64,000 bases of DNA from Isoetes taiwanensis (taxonomy: Eukaryota > Streptophyta > Lycopodiopsida > Isoetales > Isoetaceae), in NCBI GenBank assembly GCA_021234155.1, contig JAJEKV010000045.1:6157470-6221469 (forward strand), read 5' to 3'. Below the pieces are notes generated by a model. The model searched no databases, had not been told where the DNA came from, and saw only the letters and a list, made by a program, of their open reading frames with translations. This document shows positions 45,629 to 56,462 of this stretch, one piece after another. The position numbers were made by a program, and so were the translations under genes. How positions within the stretch are numbered: position 1 is the first letter of the stretch; each line of letters starts with the position of its first letter.

Positions 45629-47121
45629 CTCTTGTTAAGGGGTTTGTTGGCACGTTCGTGGCCCTGCCACTTGTGTGCCACTTGTCCTTCTACAAGGCAT
45701 AAATGCTCCATACAACGATTTATTACATTGTAAACATCGAAAATCTCTTTGTCATAGTCATGACTCCTTGTTGAAGCTATTCAATCTATTCTGCAGTGGG
45801 TCTACCTCATATAAGGACGAAGCTAACATTAGTTTTTTAATTGTTATCCATTATGATTGTTTGGTTGTTATGTTCTTCATAAATTCTAATAGATGTTTCT
45901 AAGAAGACTTCAAAATCTCCCCCTCCATATCTCTCCATGTATGCGTGCCTCTTAATATGATGCGACTTGGGCAACGAATTCACATCTTAAACCACACAAA
46001 CATGTCTAGATGTACAAGTCTTTGAATTTGAAACTTTTTAAAAGTGTGCCATTTTGTCTTTTTCGTGAAAGCATAGATTTTTGATTTTTTACTATCTTAT
46101 GGATGCCACTAATATAATAGTTTAGTTAGAAAGTTGTGTCATGTATAAACCATGTCACCCACGTCTCCCATGTCACCCTTGTATAAACCATGTCACCCAC
46201 GTGCCACTATTAGTTGGTGTGAATTGAGCGAGGAAAAGACCTCTCATTAAATTTGCTATGACACTTCCACCAAACAATCACGACTACATACTTCAAAATT
46301 CAAGTCATGAAAAGTTAAATGTTGCATGTCTGTAAATATGGATTTCACCAATAACTCATAGTTACTACATAGAGCATGTTTGGAACCTTGATGTCTCCTA
46401 GTTGGGGAGCGTCTGCCGCCTTATCAAAGAATATGATGTCCTAGAAACGATCAACACCAACTACATAACGTAGTCAGACTTCTACTGAGAGCACTTAGCA
46501 TAGATGGCGGGAGAAGTGAATGAGTCAGGTAAGTTGTACTTCGCAACTCGTGTCTCAAAGAGCTCTCTAGAGGAGAAGCAACAAGAGATAATTCACTTTG
46601 GAGTTTGAAGAGGAACCACTCCAACTTTCCATGGCTAAAGCTTAGTTGAACATCTATCTTCTAAGAGCTAGCTTATGCCATAGCTATCTGGAACTTCCAG
46701 TTTGGAATAAGCTATCTAGTGTGAACAGTGTTTTGACACTGTTCTGAAACATTGAAGCATCGTTCTGAACTACAAACCATATATAAGCTATTTTTTCTTC
46801 CTATTTTATAATATTTTTTCTTCTTAAAAAGGTCTAGGATCTTATCTTCAACCTCTCATCATTCAACGGTGCAATTGAGCTTTACAATTGTAAAAATGGA
46901 ATTCACAACATCAACCTTCACTATTGTGATCTATACCAGAGGGGATTCAACCATTTTTTAGTGCTACACTTCCACGTGAAAATGAACTAGAACACCCTCT
47001 AAGTACCAATCAAAGGTAACAAGTAAGCAATTTTCACTAATATATAAATTTTTTGAATATGTATCAGGGAATCATGTTATATCAATGAATTAGTCTCATA
47101 TGTTTCTCCTTTATAAAGAAA
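45629..47121. other. No supported gene
   Basis: A short tandem (ATAAACCATGTCACCCACG twice, 46,144-46,200) is visible. Otherwise AT-rich sequence with short frames only. Confidence 0.35.
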
Positions 47122-47375
47122 CTAGAAAAAGTGCCCAGCGTTGCTGGGCTTTCTGTCAGGCATAATTTATAGGCAAATGTTCTCGTGGTGGTAAAAAGGA
47201 AAGGGATCTTAATCCTAGAATGTTGTGCAAATGAACGTTTAATGATTGATTAGAATGTGATATCAATCATATCTATAGGTTATACAATAATCTCCTTGTT
47301 ACTCTTTAGAAAGCAAAGGCCAATCTTATAGATCACAATGTCTCAATCATGTATTTGAATAAGAGTTGACCTCCC

Positions 47376-47410
47376 CCCCCCAAAAAAAAAAAAAAAAAAG
47401 AAAAAAAAAA
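47376..47410. repeat. C-run followed by A-run
   Basis: About ten Cs, then 18 As, G and ten As. Simple sequence within the Helitron; 47,490-47,670 next to it holds a two-copy repeat (GTAACATTTGAAACCATGTG, period about 114). Confidence 0.9.
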
Positions 47411-48599
47411 CCTCTTGCAAGAGGATTGGGTCATCCTTGCGATTTAAATTAATAAATCCGATTTTATAGAAATCTGCATGGCCCACAAGAAGGGTAACAT
47501 TTGAAACCATGTGTTAGGGCTATGATGTAAAGATGTTATTAGAAATTATCGTAATAGGTAAGAACATCAAAATAAGGATGTAATATCTAAAGAACTACGG
47601 GTAACATTTGAAACCATGTGCTAGGGCTATGGTGTAAAGATATTATTATAAATAATTGTAATAGGTAAAATCATCAACAATTAGGTGCAATGACTAAAAC
47701 AAACGCATCAAATAGCAAAGACTTGTATATTTAGGTGCCATTTATAATGCAAAAGATCAAGAAGAATTTCACGTGACTTCATGGAAACACTCAACATCTC
47801 CATCTCACCTCACTTTTCATTCTGGTTTTGGGCTCATGGGAAACTACTCAAAGGCTCCTTAGATAACAAAGGCTATCTTTGTCTATGTTGGTAAGATAGA
47901 TGGTAGCATGTATGAAACCATTAAAAATGGAAGATGTCAAAACAATAGCTGTGAAAAGTCAACATGCATGATACCTTGAGCTTGGTAAACCACGAGATAA
48001 ATATACCAACATTAAGAGCAAACTTGGACGGTTCAGTGAAAGTGGAAATCATGTCCAGGATAAGGAGATACCGTGTTTTATTTGAACAGAATATTGTTCA
48101 TCGGAATGTAGTATTGTATGTATCTCATTTCATCTTAATAGTCTCGACCACTTGTTATTAAGTACAAACGTTGCCTCCAATCATGTGAAAGTTTTAGATG
48201 GCAACATCTACAAGTGAGAGTTCCATGTTGTCATGATATTTCTCCTCTGAATTACATTAAAGAGACCATACATTTAAAACCTCCAATTGCCCATATACAA
48301 AAAATCAGCTATACAACCAAACCTAGTGGGTAAGATAATTTGAAAACTTGGAGGAAATGTGAAAATGACATCTACAAGTCAAATCGCTGCCCTAGACTGT
48401 TTCATCCATGTTCGCCTGCACATAAGGTAATTTGGGAATAAACATCCTACCAAGAAATTACCACCCTTTCCAACCCAAGTGTTTCCTTCTAAGCTAGAAA
48501 ATAGAGGTTCGTGATCAAAGTCTCCAAGGACTTTGCTTCTTCAACTCTTCAAAGCATAGATCGTGGACGGACTGTTTTAATTTAATCGAAAAATAATGA

Positions 48600-48969
48600 A
48601 TGAGCTTGCCTCAAGTTTGGAACAATAAGTTCTCTTTCCCTTCTTCTTTCCATATTTCAACTCAACATTTGCACCATCACGAGTTCCAATGATCCAACTA
48701 CCATCAACACAAATTTCATGTTGCTTGTTCTACTGGCAATGAGATAAAAATAGCCACATTGTAGTTCGGTATGAAAATAACCTTCACAACAAACATTCAC
48801 ATGTAAACTCCGGAAGATACCACGTAAAAAAGGATCATATTTTGGTACCGACATCTAACATCTCTTGCCACCTTCACCGTGATATGTGGCAAGAGTCTTT
48901 CCTCCAAGCATCACAGTCCTTGGTACAACTTTTTTCCTATCTGTTGGGCTCATCTCCTCATTGTGCATC
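48600..48969 (-). pseudogene. PHS: Alpha-glucan phosphorylase fragment (captured)
   Basis: After an AG acceptor (48,970) the minus strand reads EEMSPTDRKKVVPRTVMLGG then KTLATY, matching the conserved phosphorylase block before the nucleotide/PLP region. A second piece gives KVIFIPNYNVAIF (family: KVVFVPNYNVS). A third gives RTSNMKFVLM and IIGTRDGANVE, the family signature ASGTSNMKF..NG..IGTLDGANVE, with its Gly changed to Arg. Intact enzymes (glycogen or starch phosphorylase, about 840-1,000 residues) degrade alpha-glucans to glucose-1-phosphate. Here only about 80 residues survive, with stops and frame changes. It has the same strand as the surrounding Helitron, so it is most simply a captured copy. 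Confidence 0.75.
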
Positions 48970-49578
48970 CTATAAAACAAGTCAATAGTTTTATAAGTAT
49001 AGAGTAGGTGGACAAGAATCAAAATGTTGTACTTTTTAAAATGCTACAAAGCGTAATTTATTCGCCATCTTAGCGTGCCCTATTCTTACGATTGGCGCTT
49101 GCAACATCCCCCAAGCATTAGGGGAAATAATTGTGGTAGTAGAATTGGAACAGATCAAGAGGGGTATCGTAAATAAAGAACAATAATAATGCAAGGAGAG
49201 AAGTACCAAGAATGAATTTTTTACCACAAAATGACCTCACATTATCGGTCTGAGTTCATCCAGAGAAACAATTTGAATAAATCTTGCTTATCTTCTATTA
49301 TAGAATATGTACGATAATTTTAGTACGTAGTCGATATTATGTGTAACAATAAGCTGCATGAACAACAACATAGTTGGTCTACAAATCTGAACAAAAGCCA
49401 TTATTCATATCAAAAGTGGGTTCTTTATAGAACGTTCAGAGAGTATTTTGCAGTGTCTCCAAGCTTATATCTTCCTGGTTAAATACGCATTTCTTGTGGG
49501 CAGATGGCACTTCACCAAAGGTATCTCTGACGAAAATTGCATCAAAACGAAAAATTGCCATACTCCACGTGCCGCTTA

Positions 49579-49911
49579 TTAACATGCTCTAATCTGAGGT
49601 GGTGAATCATTAGTCGGCCCTCCAAAGGATAGTCTGCACAAGCTTCGTGGCTGCATGTAAAGAAATCTGCCAATGTTCAGTGCCTTATCATCACTATATA
49701 GCTCACCAAGGAAGTCTGAAGGCAAGCTCAAAGTGATCGATGTATTTGAATACTGCGGCATCTCATCTTTTGCAATTGAATTGCTAGGAAATACCACATT
49801 TACATCTCCAAATTGGTCATCAATGTTCCTTGGTAGAACCACATGTTCTGAACTTGTCTTCAGGACATCCTTTTCCAAAAACATGAGCACCCATGGCATT
49901 ATTTTTTGCAA
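49579..49911 (-). pseudogene. Exon-like fragment of an unrecognised gene
   Basis: A 110-codon minus-strand frame reads VLPRNIDDQFGDVNVVFPS, then MPQYSNTSITLSLPSDFLGE and LYSDDKALNIGRFLYMQ. Its composition is clearly protein-like, unlike neighbouring sequence. It lies in the Helitron on the element's strand, between the phosphorylase and carboxyltransferase pieces. I cannot name the source gene. Confidence 0.4.
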
Positions 49912-49940
49912 AAATAATATGACCGTGAAAGGCTTGAAGC

Positions 49941-50640
49941 AAAAGTTTTAAACAACCAAGATCAGGAAGCACAAGCTGCTAGCTAGATTAAGTAGATACA
50001 AATAGAATCATGTAGCAAAAGCACAAACTTCAATGTTTGCCGCACAGATCTGATATGGAGGGGAAAATGCAAGAAGTCGTGGCTATACCTTAGCAAGAAA
50101 CTTTCTTGCAGAAGATGTTCTGAAGATCTGAGAAACATGAATCCCTATGTTCCACCAAAGATTCGAAGGGATAACAACAACCTTGCTGATGCTCCTCCAG
50201 TCGTTATTAGTGTGTGAGGCCTTGCACCTATGTTATGTCTACAAGCCTCTAGCAAGAGCAAAAAATGACCGAGAGCGACTTGGAGCAAAAAGTTTTAAAC
50301 AACCAAGATCAAGAAGCACAAGCCGCTAGCTAGATTAAGTAGATACAAATAGAATCATGTAAAGCACAAACTTCAATGTTTGCCATGCACGGTCGATATG
50401 GAGGGGAAATGCAAGAAGTCGTGGGCTATACCTTAGCAACAAACTTTCCCCGCAGATGTTCAAGATCCGGAGAAACATGAATCCTTTCGAAGGGATAACA
50501 ACAACCTTGTTGATGCTCCTCCAGTCGTTATTAGTGTGTGAGGCCTCCACCAATCTCAAACATAAACGACTGCATTCCACAAAACGAACTGTTTTTGCCA
50601 TTGCAATCGCATTCCACAAAACGAAATGTGCTTGCCATTG
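49941..50640. repeat. 347-bp tandem duplication
   Basis: AAAAGTTTTAAACAACCAAG occurs at 49,941 and 50,288. The two units share CACAAACTTCAATGTTTGCC, GGGATAACAACAACCTTG and TCGTTATTAGTGTGTGAGGC. The second unit has two copies of CATTCCACAAAACGAA near 50,573 and 50,611. Confidence 0.85.
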
Positions 50641-50807
50641 CACCGAAGCATTGGCAAGCCCTTATTGCATAAGGTCTTTATCCCGTTGAGCCATACTTCA
50701 AAAGGAACACGAAAAATTTCATGTCATTCCGGCATTCAAAGTTCTGGGGTAAAAAAAAAAATACTATTCTCAAGTATGACCAATAATAAAAACCATATGT
50801 ACTGTAC

Positions 50808-51370
50808 CTGTATGCACCAGGAGTATCAACAAATGTAAGGATAGGAAATCCATGCTTTCCGATGCCTCATCATTCTCAATGCCTTTACGATACCTTCAAA
50901 ATACAAATGGATCTCAAGACATGTTAAACAATATAGATAAGCAATCAAATACCCTTTTGCTGCCCAATAAACATGAAACTCATGCCATCCATCATTCCGA
51001 TCCCTGTGACCATAGCTGGGTCATCATATCCTGCCCTATCTCCATGTAATTCTAGCCACCGGTGGTGTGTGCGTGAGTTGAGCCAACATGGGGCACATTA
51101 TAATAAGAGCTGATTCAAAGGGAAACAATGCATACCTTATCAGTCATATTGAGGACATGGTCCATAAAGGTAGGGCAATTAGGATGGCGAGCCAAGTGTA
51201 GCCTTTGCACAGACGTTAGATGTGAGTATAGATCACGTCTCATCTAAAAAAAAGTACATGGTAAGTTTACTTTAACCTCGCACTATTGTAGGATTTACAA
51301 AGTAAACATACTTGATCATATTTCTCTTCAAGCTCTTTAACCTCGGCCGGCTAAAGTCCATTCCCATCGT
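50808..51370 (-). pseudogene. CAC3: Plastid ACCase carboxyltransferase alpha fragment (captured)
   Basis: Four exon pieces lie in order on the minus strand. The first ends AEVKELEEKYDQ before a GTATG donor (51,312). The second is a clean 36-codon exon (51,243-51,136, AG and GT bounded), RRDLYSHLTSVQRLHLARHP then CPTFMDHVLNMTDK. The third (about 51,060-50,955) reads LHGDRAGYDDPAMVTGIG and MSFMFIGQQKG. The fourth (50,893-50,808) encodes, with indels, the HGFPILTFVDTPGAY block. This is the order of the accA-type subunit of acetyl-CoA carboxylase, which transfers carboxyl from biotin to acetyl-CoA in plastids. The piece with RNTKEN is missing. It is not functional. Introns are retained, so the copy came from genomic DNA, not RNA. 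Confidence 0.85.
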
Positions 51371-51785
51371 CCCTCACCGGCCAGCTCCTTTACCCGAAAG
51401 TGATACAATAACCAATGTATGTCAAAAGGCTTGAATTGATAAGTCTACCATACTTCATACATTTAAGGGGCATGTAGAGAGACTCAAAAACAAAAAAAAA
51501 AAATCCAGAGAACATCTCCCCGATTGGCATTAAAATCCCGAAAGAATGGAAGAATGTAGTAGTGTCTACTAAAGAAAATTAAAATCAATGTTCTTCAACT
51601 CTTTATGATCCAGAGTCTCCTTCTAGCTTGAAACGTATAGCATCTACGCTTTAAGAATGTCACAAGTGCTGGGCTTATCTCAGATTATTAGTGGCCATTT
51701 GTGTTTCCTAAGACAAAGAGAAGTGCATTTGGGTTCCCACACGAAGTAATAGATGCCTTTACAACCACATTTCAAGAACCCTAAC

Positions 51786-51879
51786 CTTTCTCATGAACTG
51801 CTTCCATGAATACCGAGGATGTGGGCGGATCTTTTCGTAGATGAGATGCGAGATCCGCTTTCATCTTGAAGAAAGCTAC
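51786..51879 (-). pseudogene. Single exon-like fragment, unknown gene
   Basis: 94 nt bounded by a CAG acceptor and a GT donor on the minus strand. It encodes VAFFKMKADLASHL and RKDPPTSSVFMEAVHEK without stops. It sits 5' of the carboxyltransferase pieces in the Helitron. The source gene is not recognised; it could be a third captured gene or a 5' exon of one of the others. Confidence 0.4.
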
Positions 51880-52568
51880 CTGCATATAAAATGCTCATAA
51901 AATGCTCAGTTTAGGCTTTCAATACAATGATCACAAAGCAATCCTAAGCCCAATAAAATCTTATCTAATTGCACCATGTTCCATCGCTCAAATCTTTTCG
52001 CCACAGTTGATAAAATGGTGAAATATCACAGACTAAAAGTTTAAGAAAAATCGAAAAAAAAAGGCACTGCTCCATAGCCAGAATTTTAAGAACCACAAAC
52101 AATTAAAGGTCGACCTACCACCTATCATAATAGGTTTGCAATGCACCTGCAGAAGCGTAAATCGCTGTAAGTAAAATGAGTCGATTTGATATGAAAATGG
52201 AGGCTTACAAATAGGAGAAGCAAGCCGCGAAAGAGCTCATGCTACAAAGTAAAAATAAAGTAAAAATGATCCGGCATCGCATTTGGCTGGGCTCAAAATA
52301 ATAACTACCTATCTGACGGTCCAAAATGAAAGCTGTGGGAAAAGAAATTGACGGCCGAGATGCTCTGCACAAACTACATTTTGCTTTTATTACTATATAT
52401 AGATTAGAGCGCAGACTATGTTGAAGTTTCTTTAGATCCTTATGCTTTTACCTTGAAACATAGTTCAACATGTTAATTCACTTATCAGAATGCCAAATTT
52501 ATTGTGATATCCCCCAAGGTGGATGTTCCAGTTTTGAAGTGTTCTAGTTCGAATTTCCATTTTTAGGA

Positions 52569-53325
52569 TGCCATCCAGATAGCTATGGCTTACGCCTTAG
52601 CCCTAGTTATTGCTGCCACAATCCATACCAAGTCTGACGTGTAAGAGAGGGTGATAAAAGCAATGGAACTAGCAAAGGAGATGCCGGACTAGCTCGAACA
52701 GTCCTAGAGACACCATTCTTCGATCTAGATAGACGGAGAAGAGTATCTCTTGCTCAATGATGTTTACAAAAGCTTTGAGTATAGCCCCTTTAAAGTTTTA
52801 CACATTCTGACAGTATGATATGGGAACAACTTCATCACGAATGAGATGAAGGATATTCCAAAAGCCATCAAAAGGGCACTACCACACCTGCCAACACCAA
52901 AGTATCCAGCGAAAAGTATGATTGACTTTACCAAATGCCTTCAGTTAGAGCCAATCAAAGAGACAGACAAAGAGACCCTAGTGCCCAATCTCCACTGAAC
53001 ACCAAGAAACAAGCCTACAGATTACAGAAGAGGAAGGGGAAGGGGAAGGAGACCTGTCACATAAAGAGGAAGCTGTCGAGCAAGAAGAAAGTGAAGAAGG
53101 TACCAACATAGAAGACTCAGCCTTCTACGTCAGCGATTCGACACAAGCTAAAGACCTCTTCAACCTAGCACAGTATTTTGCGTCGGCCTTTATTAAAGGT
53201 GACATCTCTTTTGTATATACTGACTTTTCCGCCGAGAGTACAATTAGTCTTTTAATATTGCAAGACTCACGTGCTTTGCAAAATTTAAATGCCTTAAAGA
53301 CAATTGTGTCTACAAAATTTTATTA
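52569..53325 (+). pseudogene. Decayed gene of unknown family
   Basis: One plus frame runs 145 codons from 52,569 with protein-like text (AMAYALALVIAATIHTKSDV, GEEYLLLNDVYKSFEYSP, KAIKRALPHLPTPKYPAK) interrupted by five stops: one TAA, three TAG and one TGA. After a frame change near 53,010 it continues as an acidic stretch and then STQAKDLFNLAQYFASAFIK to about 53,325. It looks like a retroelement gag-like or other repeat protein, but no diagnostic motif is visible. Confidence 0.4.
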
Positions 53326-54687
53326 AAGGAGAAGCTTAGTCCTTTCCTACTACAGGCTGGATAAAGAAGAGTGGTTGAACCTAAAGGTGTTTGCACTAGT
53401 AGCTTTAGCTATGGACGAGCTCCAACCAGTTTTAGCTGAAGCCTCCTCCCCATGTAAATATGTACATTTTTCATTAGAAAATTGTTGATGGCAAGTGCGT
53501 TATTTTTTCTTTGAATAGTGCCTGGCAACTATTTTTAGGATGCACATCCAAACTCGTAGTGGTTGCCAAGATGTATGCTCTAGAATTAGCTATTAATTGT
53601 TAGGTATTGATTTTCTTTAGTAAAAACCTAATTGATTCATGTATTATGGATTCTGTGGAATAAGAAATAACGTGTGAAGATAGAAAGGAATATAGAATTT
53701 GTAACGTCCACTACGAAGATAACCTTAGACAAATATTAAGTTTTAAAGTAACATGAATTCAAAGCTAGTGTACAAGATCATTAAAATATGGTTATTTTAA
53801 CCTAATATGTAGATGGTAATTCTAGCATAATCTAACATTGGCCTGATAATAGCAATATTTGCTTGGGATGCCATCAGACCATTGCAGCTATTCGTACAGG
53901 CGCATACAAACTGAAAATTGGGGCATGTGAGTTAGAACCTATAAGTTGTCATCAACTAGGAGATCTAAAAGACGACCGCCATAGCCATCAAAATTGCCCA
54001 GCATTTACGGCTACCGGAGCTACAGAGCTACCTTGTCGCATATTCTTTTACACATATCTAGCTCAAGCAATGTGCACAAATATACCGAGCAGGACACGTT
54101 GAACTATACATATTTCTAGTTTTCTTTTAAAAATCTTGCGAGGTTTTCTATTTATTATAATCCTATATAGAATGAGTTTAATGTATTGGGTGTGGACGAT
54201 AAAAGAATCAAGTCATCAATTCAATTCATATTTACTCGTACACTATTTCATTTTTCCAAGCTATGCCTACAAAGCCATATAAACCAAAGGGCAACTTTCT
54301 TGTATTGGACTCTAATAAGATATTTTAAGCTGAGAGAAGATGCTCCAAGATCAAAGTAGAGATATGAAGCACGAGTCAAAACGATGATGACAATGCCATC
54401 CAAAGCTAGGCCATGTGGAAGAAATTTAAGGAAGTGAAGTTGAAGGGACTTGGTGGGAGGAAAAGAGGCTAGTCTATATATACCACTAAGACTATCATTT
54501 TCTATAATAGAGAATGCAGGCCACCAATTAATGCAACAAGCTTCCTTATAAATCTATTCTATCCGATTCTATTTTGGTTGCACCTTTTAGTTTTACAAAC
54601 CAAGGCAACAGAGCTAACATCCATGGACCGCCAATCTCCACTAGCAAAGGGGTACTATAACAGCGCGTCTATTTCTGCAAAATAAAC
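53326..54687. other. No supported gene
   Basis: Short frames only. The sequence up to 54,687 is probably the 3' flank of MED28 and older repeat debris. Confidence 0.35.
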
Positions 54688-55226
54688 CTAGACCCTTTCC
54701 AGTTCAAGTACAAGCGCATCCTTTTTTGATGTTAGATGCGATTTCCATGCTTCTATCAGTTTGGACTGCTTGTCAATGAGTTCATCCTTGGCTTTCAACT
54801 CTGTCTCCAACGCTACTATTTTCTGCAACCAATATAGATTTAGCCCATCACTTGCAGATATCAATGACAAAGAAATCACTAAATAAAGGACAATGTACCT
54901 TCTTAAGTAGTTCTTCTTTGCATGGTTCGTGTTCATGATTTATAAGAATAAACAACATTTGTAATTTCTTCACAGCTTCCATGAATTCTTTCGCATGGCG
55001 TTCAACATCAACTAGAAATGCATGTGAAAATGATTAAGATGTTTCTTCATAAATATACTTACATTCAAAACAAAGATGCACAACAAAGAATACCATGGTG
55101 AGATGCATGTGCTGACCGATCTGCAGCCTGAAGCTCCCGAGCTGGTAAGCAAGATAGCATAGCAGAATCCATAGCAGCCACCCATCCTATCATTTCTGCC
55201 TGTGTTGTATTTGGAAGGGGCTCCAT
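54688..55226 (-). CDS. MED28: Mediator complex subunit 28
   Basis: Three coding exons on the minus strand, all with GT-AG introns: 55,226-55,094 (ATG; MEPLPN.., 44 codons plus one base), 55,011-54,899, and 54,822-54,688 (stop TAG). The spliced product is 126 aa. Exon 1 carries the plant MED28 block LSCLPARELQAADRSAHASH. Exon 2 carries DVERHAKEFMEAVKK then KEELLKK. Exon 3 is a coiled-coil heptad region (LETELKAKDELIDKQSKLIE) ending LELERV, as angiosperm MED28 also ends. MED28 is a head-module subunit of Mediator, linking transcription factors to RNA polymerase II in the nucleus. It is slightly shorter than angiosperm homologues (about 150 aa) because the N-terminus is short. A likely 5'-UTR exon lies at about 56,170-56,280. 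The gene appears intact. Confidence 0.9.
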
Positions 55227-56169
55227 TGCCCAGTAGTATTATCACCTGCCAGTATTTTGATAATACTTAACAATTAGCCTTTAGACCATATGAGGATTTT
55301 TATTGGCTATAAAAAATAAAATAGCAGCAGCTTTAAAGGCACACAAAGCATTTCCAAGTCTCATTGCCATCCCTTCCTTGCAAGCTATGCAACAGTGCCT
55401 TAAACCTACCCAAAATCATCTTCATATCAGGGAGGCCTCAACCTTGAGAGAAATCCAACAAGTAACAATCAATTTGCAGCAATTCAATCCATTGAGATAA
55501 TTGGCAGAAGCAGGAATTTTTCTAGGTTCCTGTATTATTACATATGTACATTGCAGCAGACTGAAGGTCTGCTCAAAGGTGAGCTCTTTGAGCCAAATAT
55601 TCTCCCTCCAGAGGGGCATAGTACGTTTCTGCTGATTAAGACGCACTTTGATGGCAATCCTTGTCAGCCTTTGCAACAAGGCCAAGTTATTCCACACTAT
55701 AGAATTTTGTGGCTTTGATAATTAAAGAAGTGAAATGCAGCCTTAAGAGGCTGCAAGAAAACCATAAGGCCTAAGCCCAGTGCATAAGTATTTGAGATGT
55801 GCTTCTGCAAACCCTTAACCTTCTACTAAATTCCACATGAATGTGTGTTTAGTAAAACATGATCCCATCATCATACATCCATAATCATCTTTCTGTACTT
55901 TGCTAACATCAATAAAGATCTGAACCTGGCAGATACATGTATATGAAGTGTCTTAATGGATCTTCGGCCATAATGTGATGCAATTAACTTAACAAAAAAA
56001 TAATGTGCTGATTATACTCCGAGTTTTTTAGATGAAACTTCTAACTTCTTCCTTCGTTTCCAGAAAAAGCTTCCATTTCTTGATCATCGTTTTCTATAAC
56101 TCCTCGAATTTATTTTGAACGCCCTGTTACTTATGAGAAACAAAATGCATAACAGACGTACCTAGATTC
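55227..56169 (-). other. Probable 5'-UTR intron of MED28
   Basis: A donor-like CTAG|GTACGT is at 56,169 (minus strand), and acceptor-like TGGCAG or TACTGGCAG lies just upstream of the ATG at about 55,250. The interval holds a 91-codon minus frame (55,697-55,422) that looks like a repeat-derived protein piece (LALLQRLTRIAIKVRLNQ); I cannot assign it. Confidence 0.4.
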
Positions 56170-56229
56170 TGCTTTGGCTTGCTGGATCTTCACAGTTCGC
56201 GGTTCTGTAATCGTGTATCGTCAGCTTGG

Positions 56230-56462
56230 TGCTGCATAAACCCTAATCAAATTCGAGAAGATTGAACATTGCGCTGTTACTTTTGTGCTGGCCACCTCAG
56301 CAGTTCTTTTTGTCGACGTCGCATGACGATCATAAAAGATGCGGCTTTATGACATTTCCACCACCTCGTGCTCTTCGATTCTTCTTCGTTCCTTTTCCAA
56401 TGTAAGTTGATCCGCAATTCCATCTGCAGTTCTCTTATTGCTCGTCACTGAAACGATTTTTC
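56230..56462. promoter_or_regulatory. Shared upstream region of MED28 and the PPR gene
   Basis: MED28 (minus) and the PPR gene (plus) diverge from this interval, with the putative MED28 5'-UTR exon at its left edge and PPR coding from about 56,463 at its right. A divergent promoter is the simplest reading. No TATA box is obvious. Confidence 0.35.

Larger units (their letters stand above)
47122..52403 (-). mobile_element. Non-autonomous Helitron carrying host exon fragments
   Basis: On the minus strand the element starts A|TCTATATATAGTAATAAAAG (52,403), a classic plant Helitron 5' end. It finishes with a perfect 7-bp-stem hairpin GCCCAGC-AAC-GCTGGGC (47,133-47,149), seven bases, then CTAG followed by T (47,122-47,125). 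It therefore sits between A and T, with no target duplication, as the family requires. Length is 5.28 kb. There is no Rep/helicase. Along its own strand it holds GT-AG-bounded pieces of at least two recognisable host genes (48,600-48,969 and 50,808-51,370) and two unnamed ones, plus a 347-bp tandem duplication. Confidence 0.78.

Noticed and set aside
50925-50945. Helitron-like 5' end TCTATATTG on the minus strand
   Set aside because: It falls inside the carboxyltransferase fragment's intron and lacks any matching 3' end; the 52,403 terminus explains the element better.
55422-55697. 91-codon minus frame within the MED28 upstream region
   Set aside because: Protein-like but without start context, splice signals or a recognisable family; more likely an old repeat scrap in the 5'-UTR intron.
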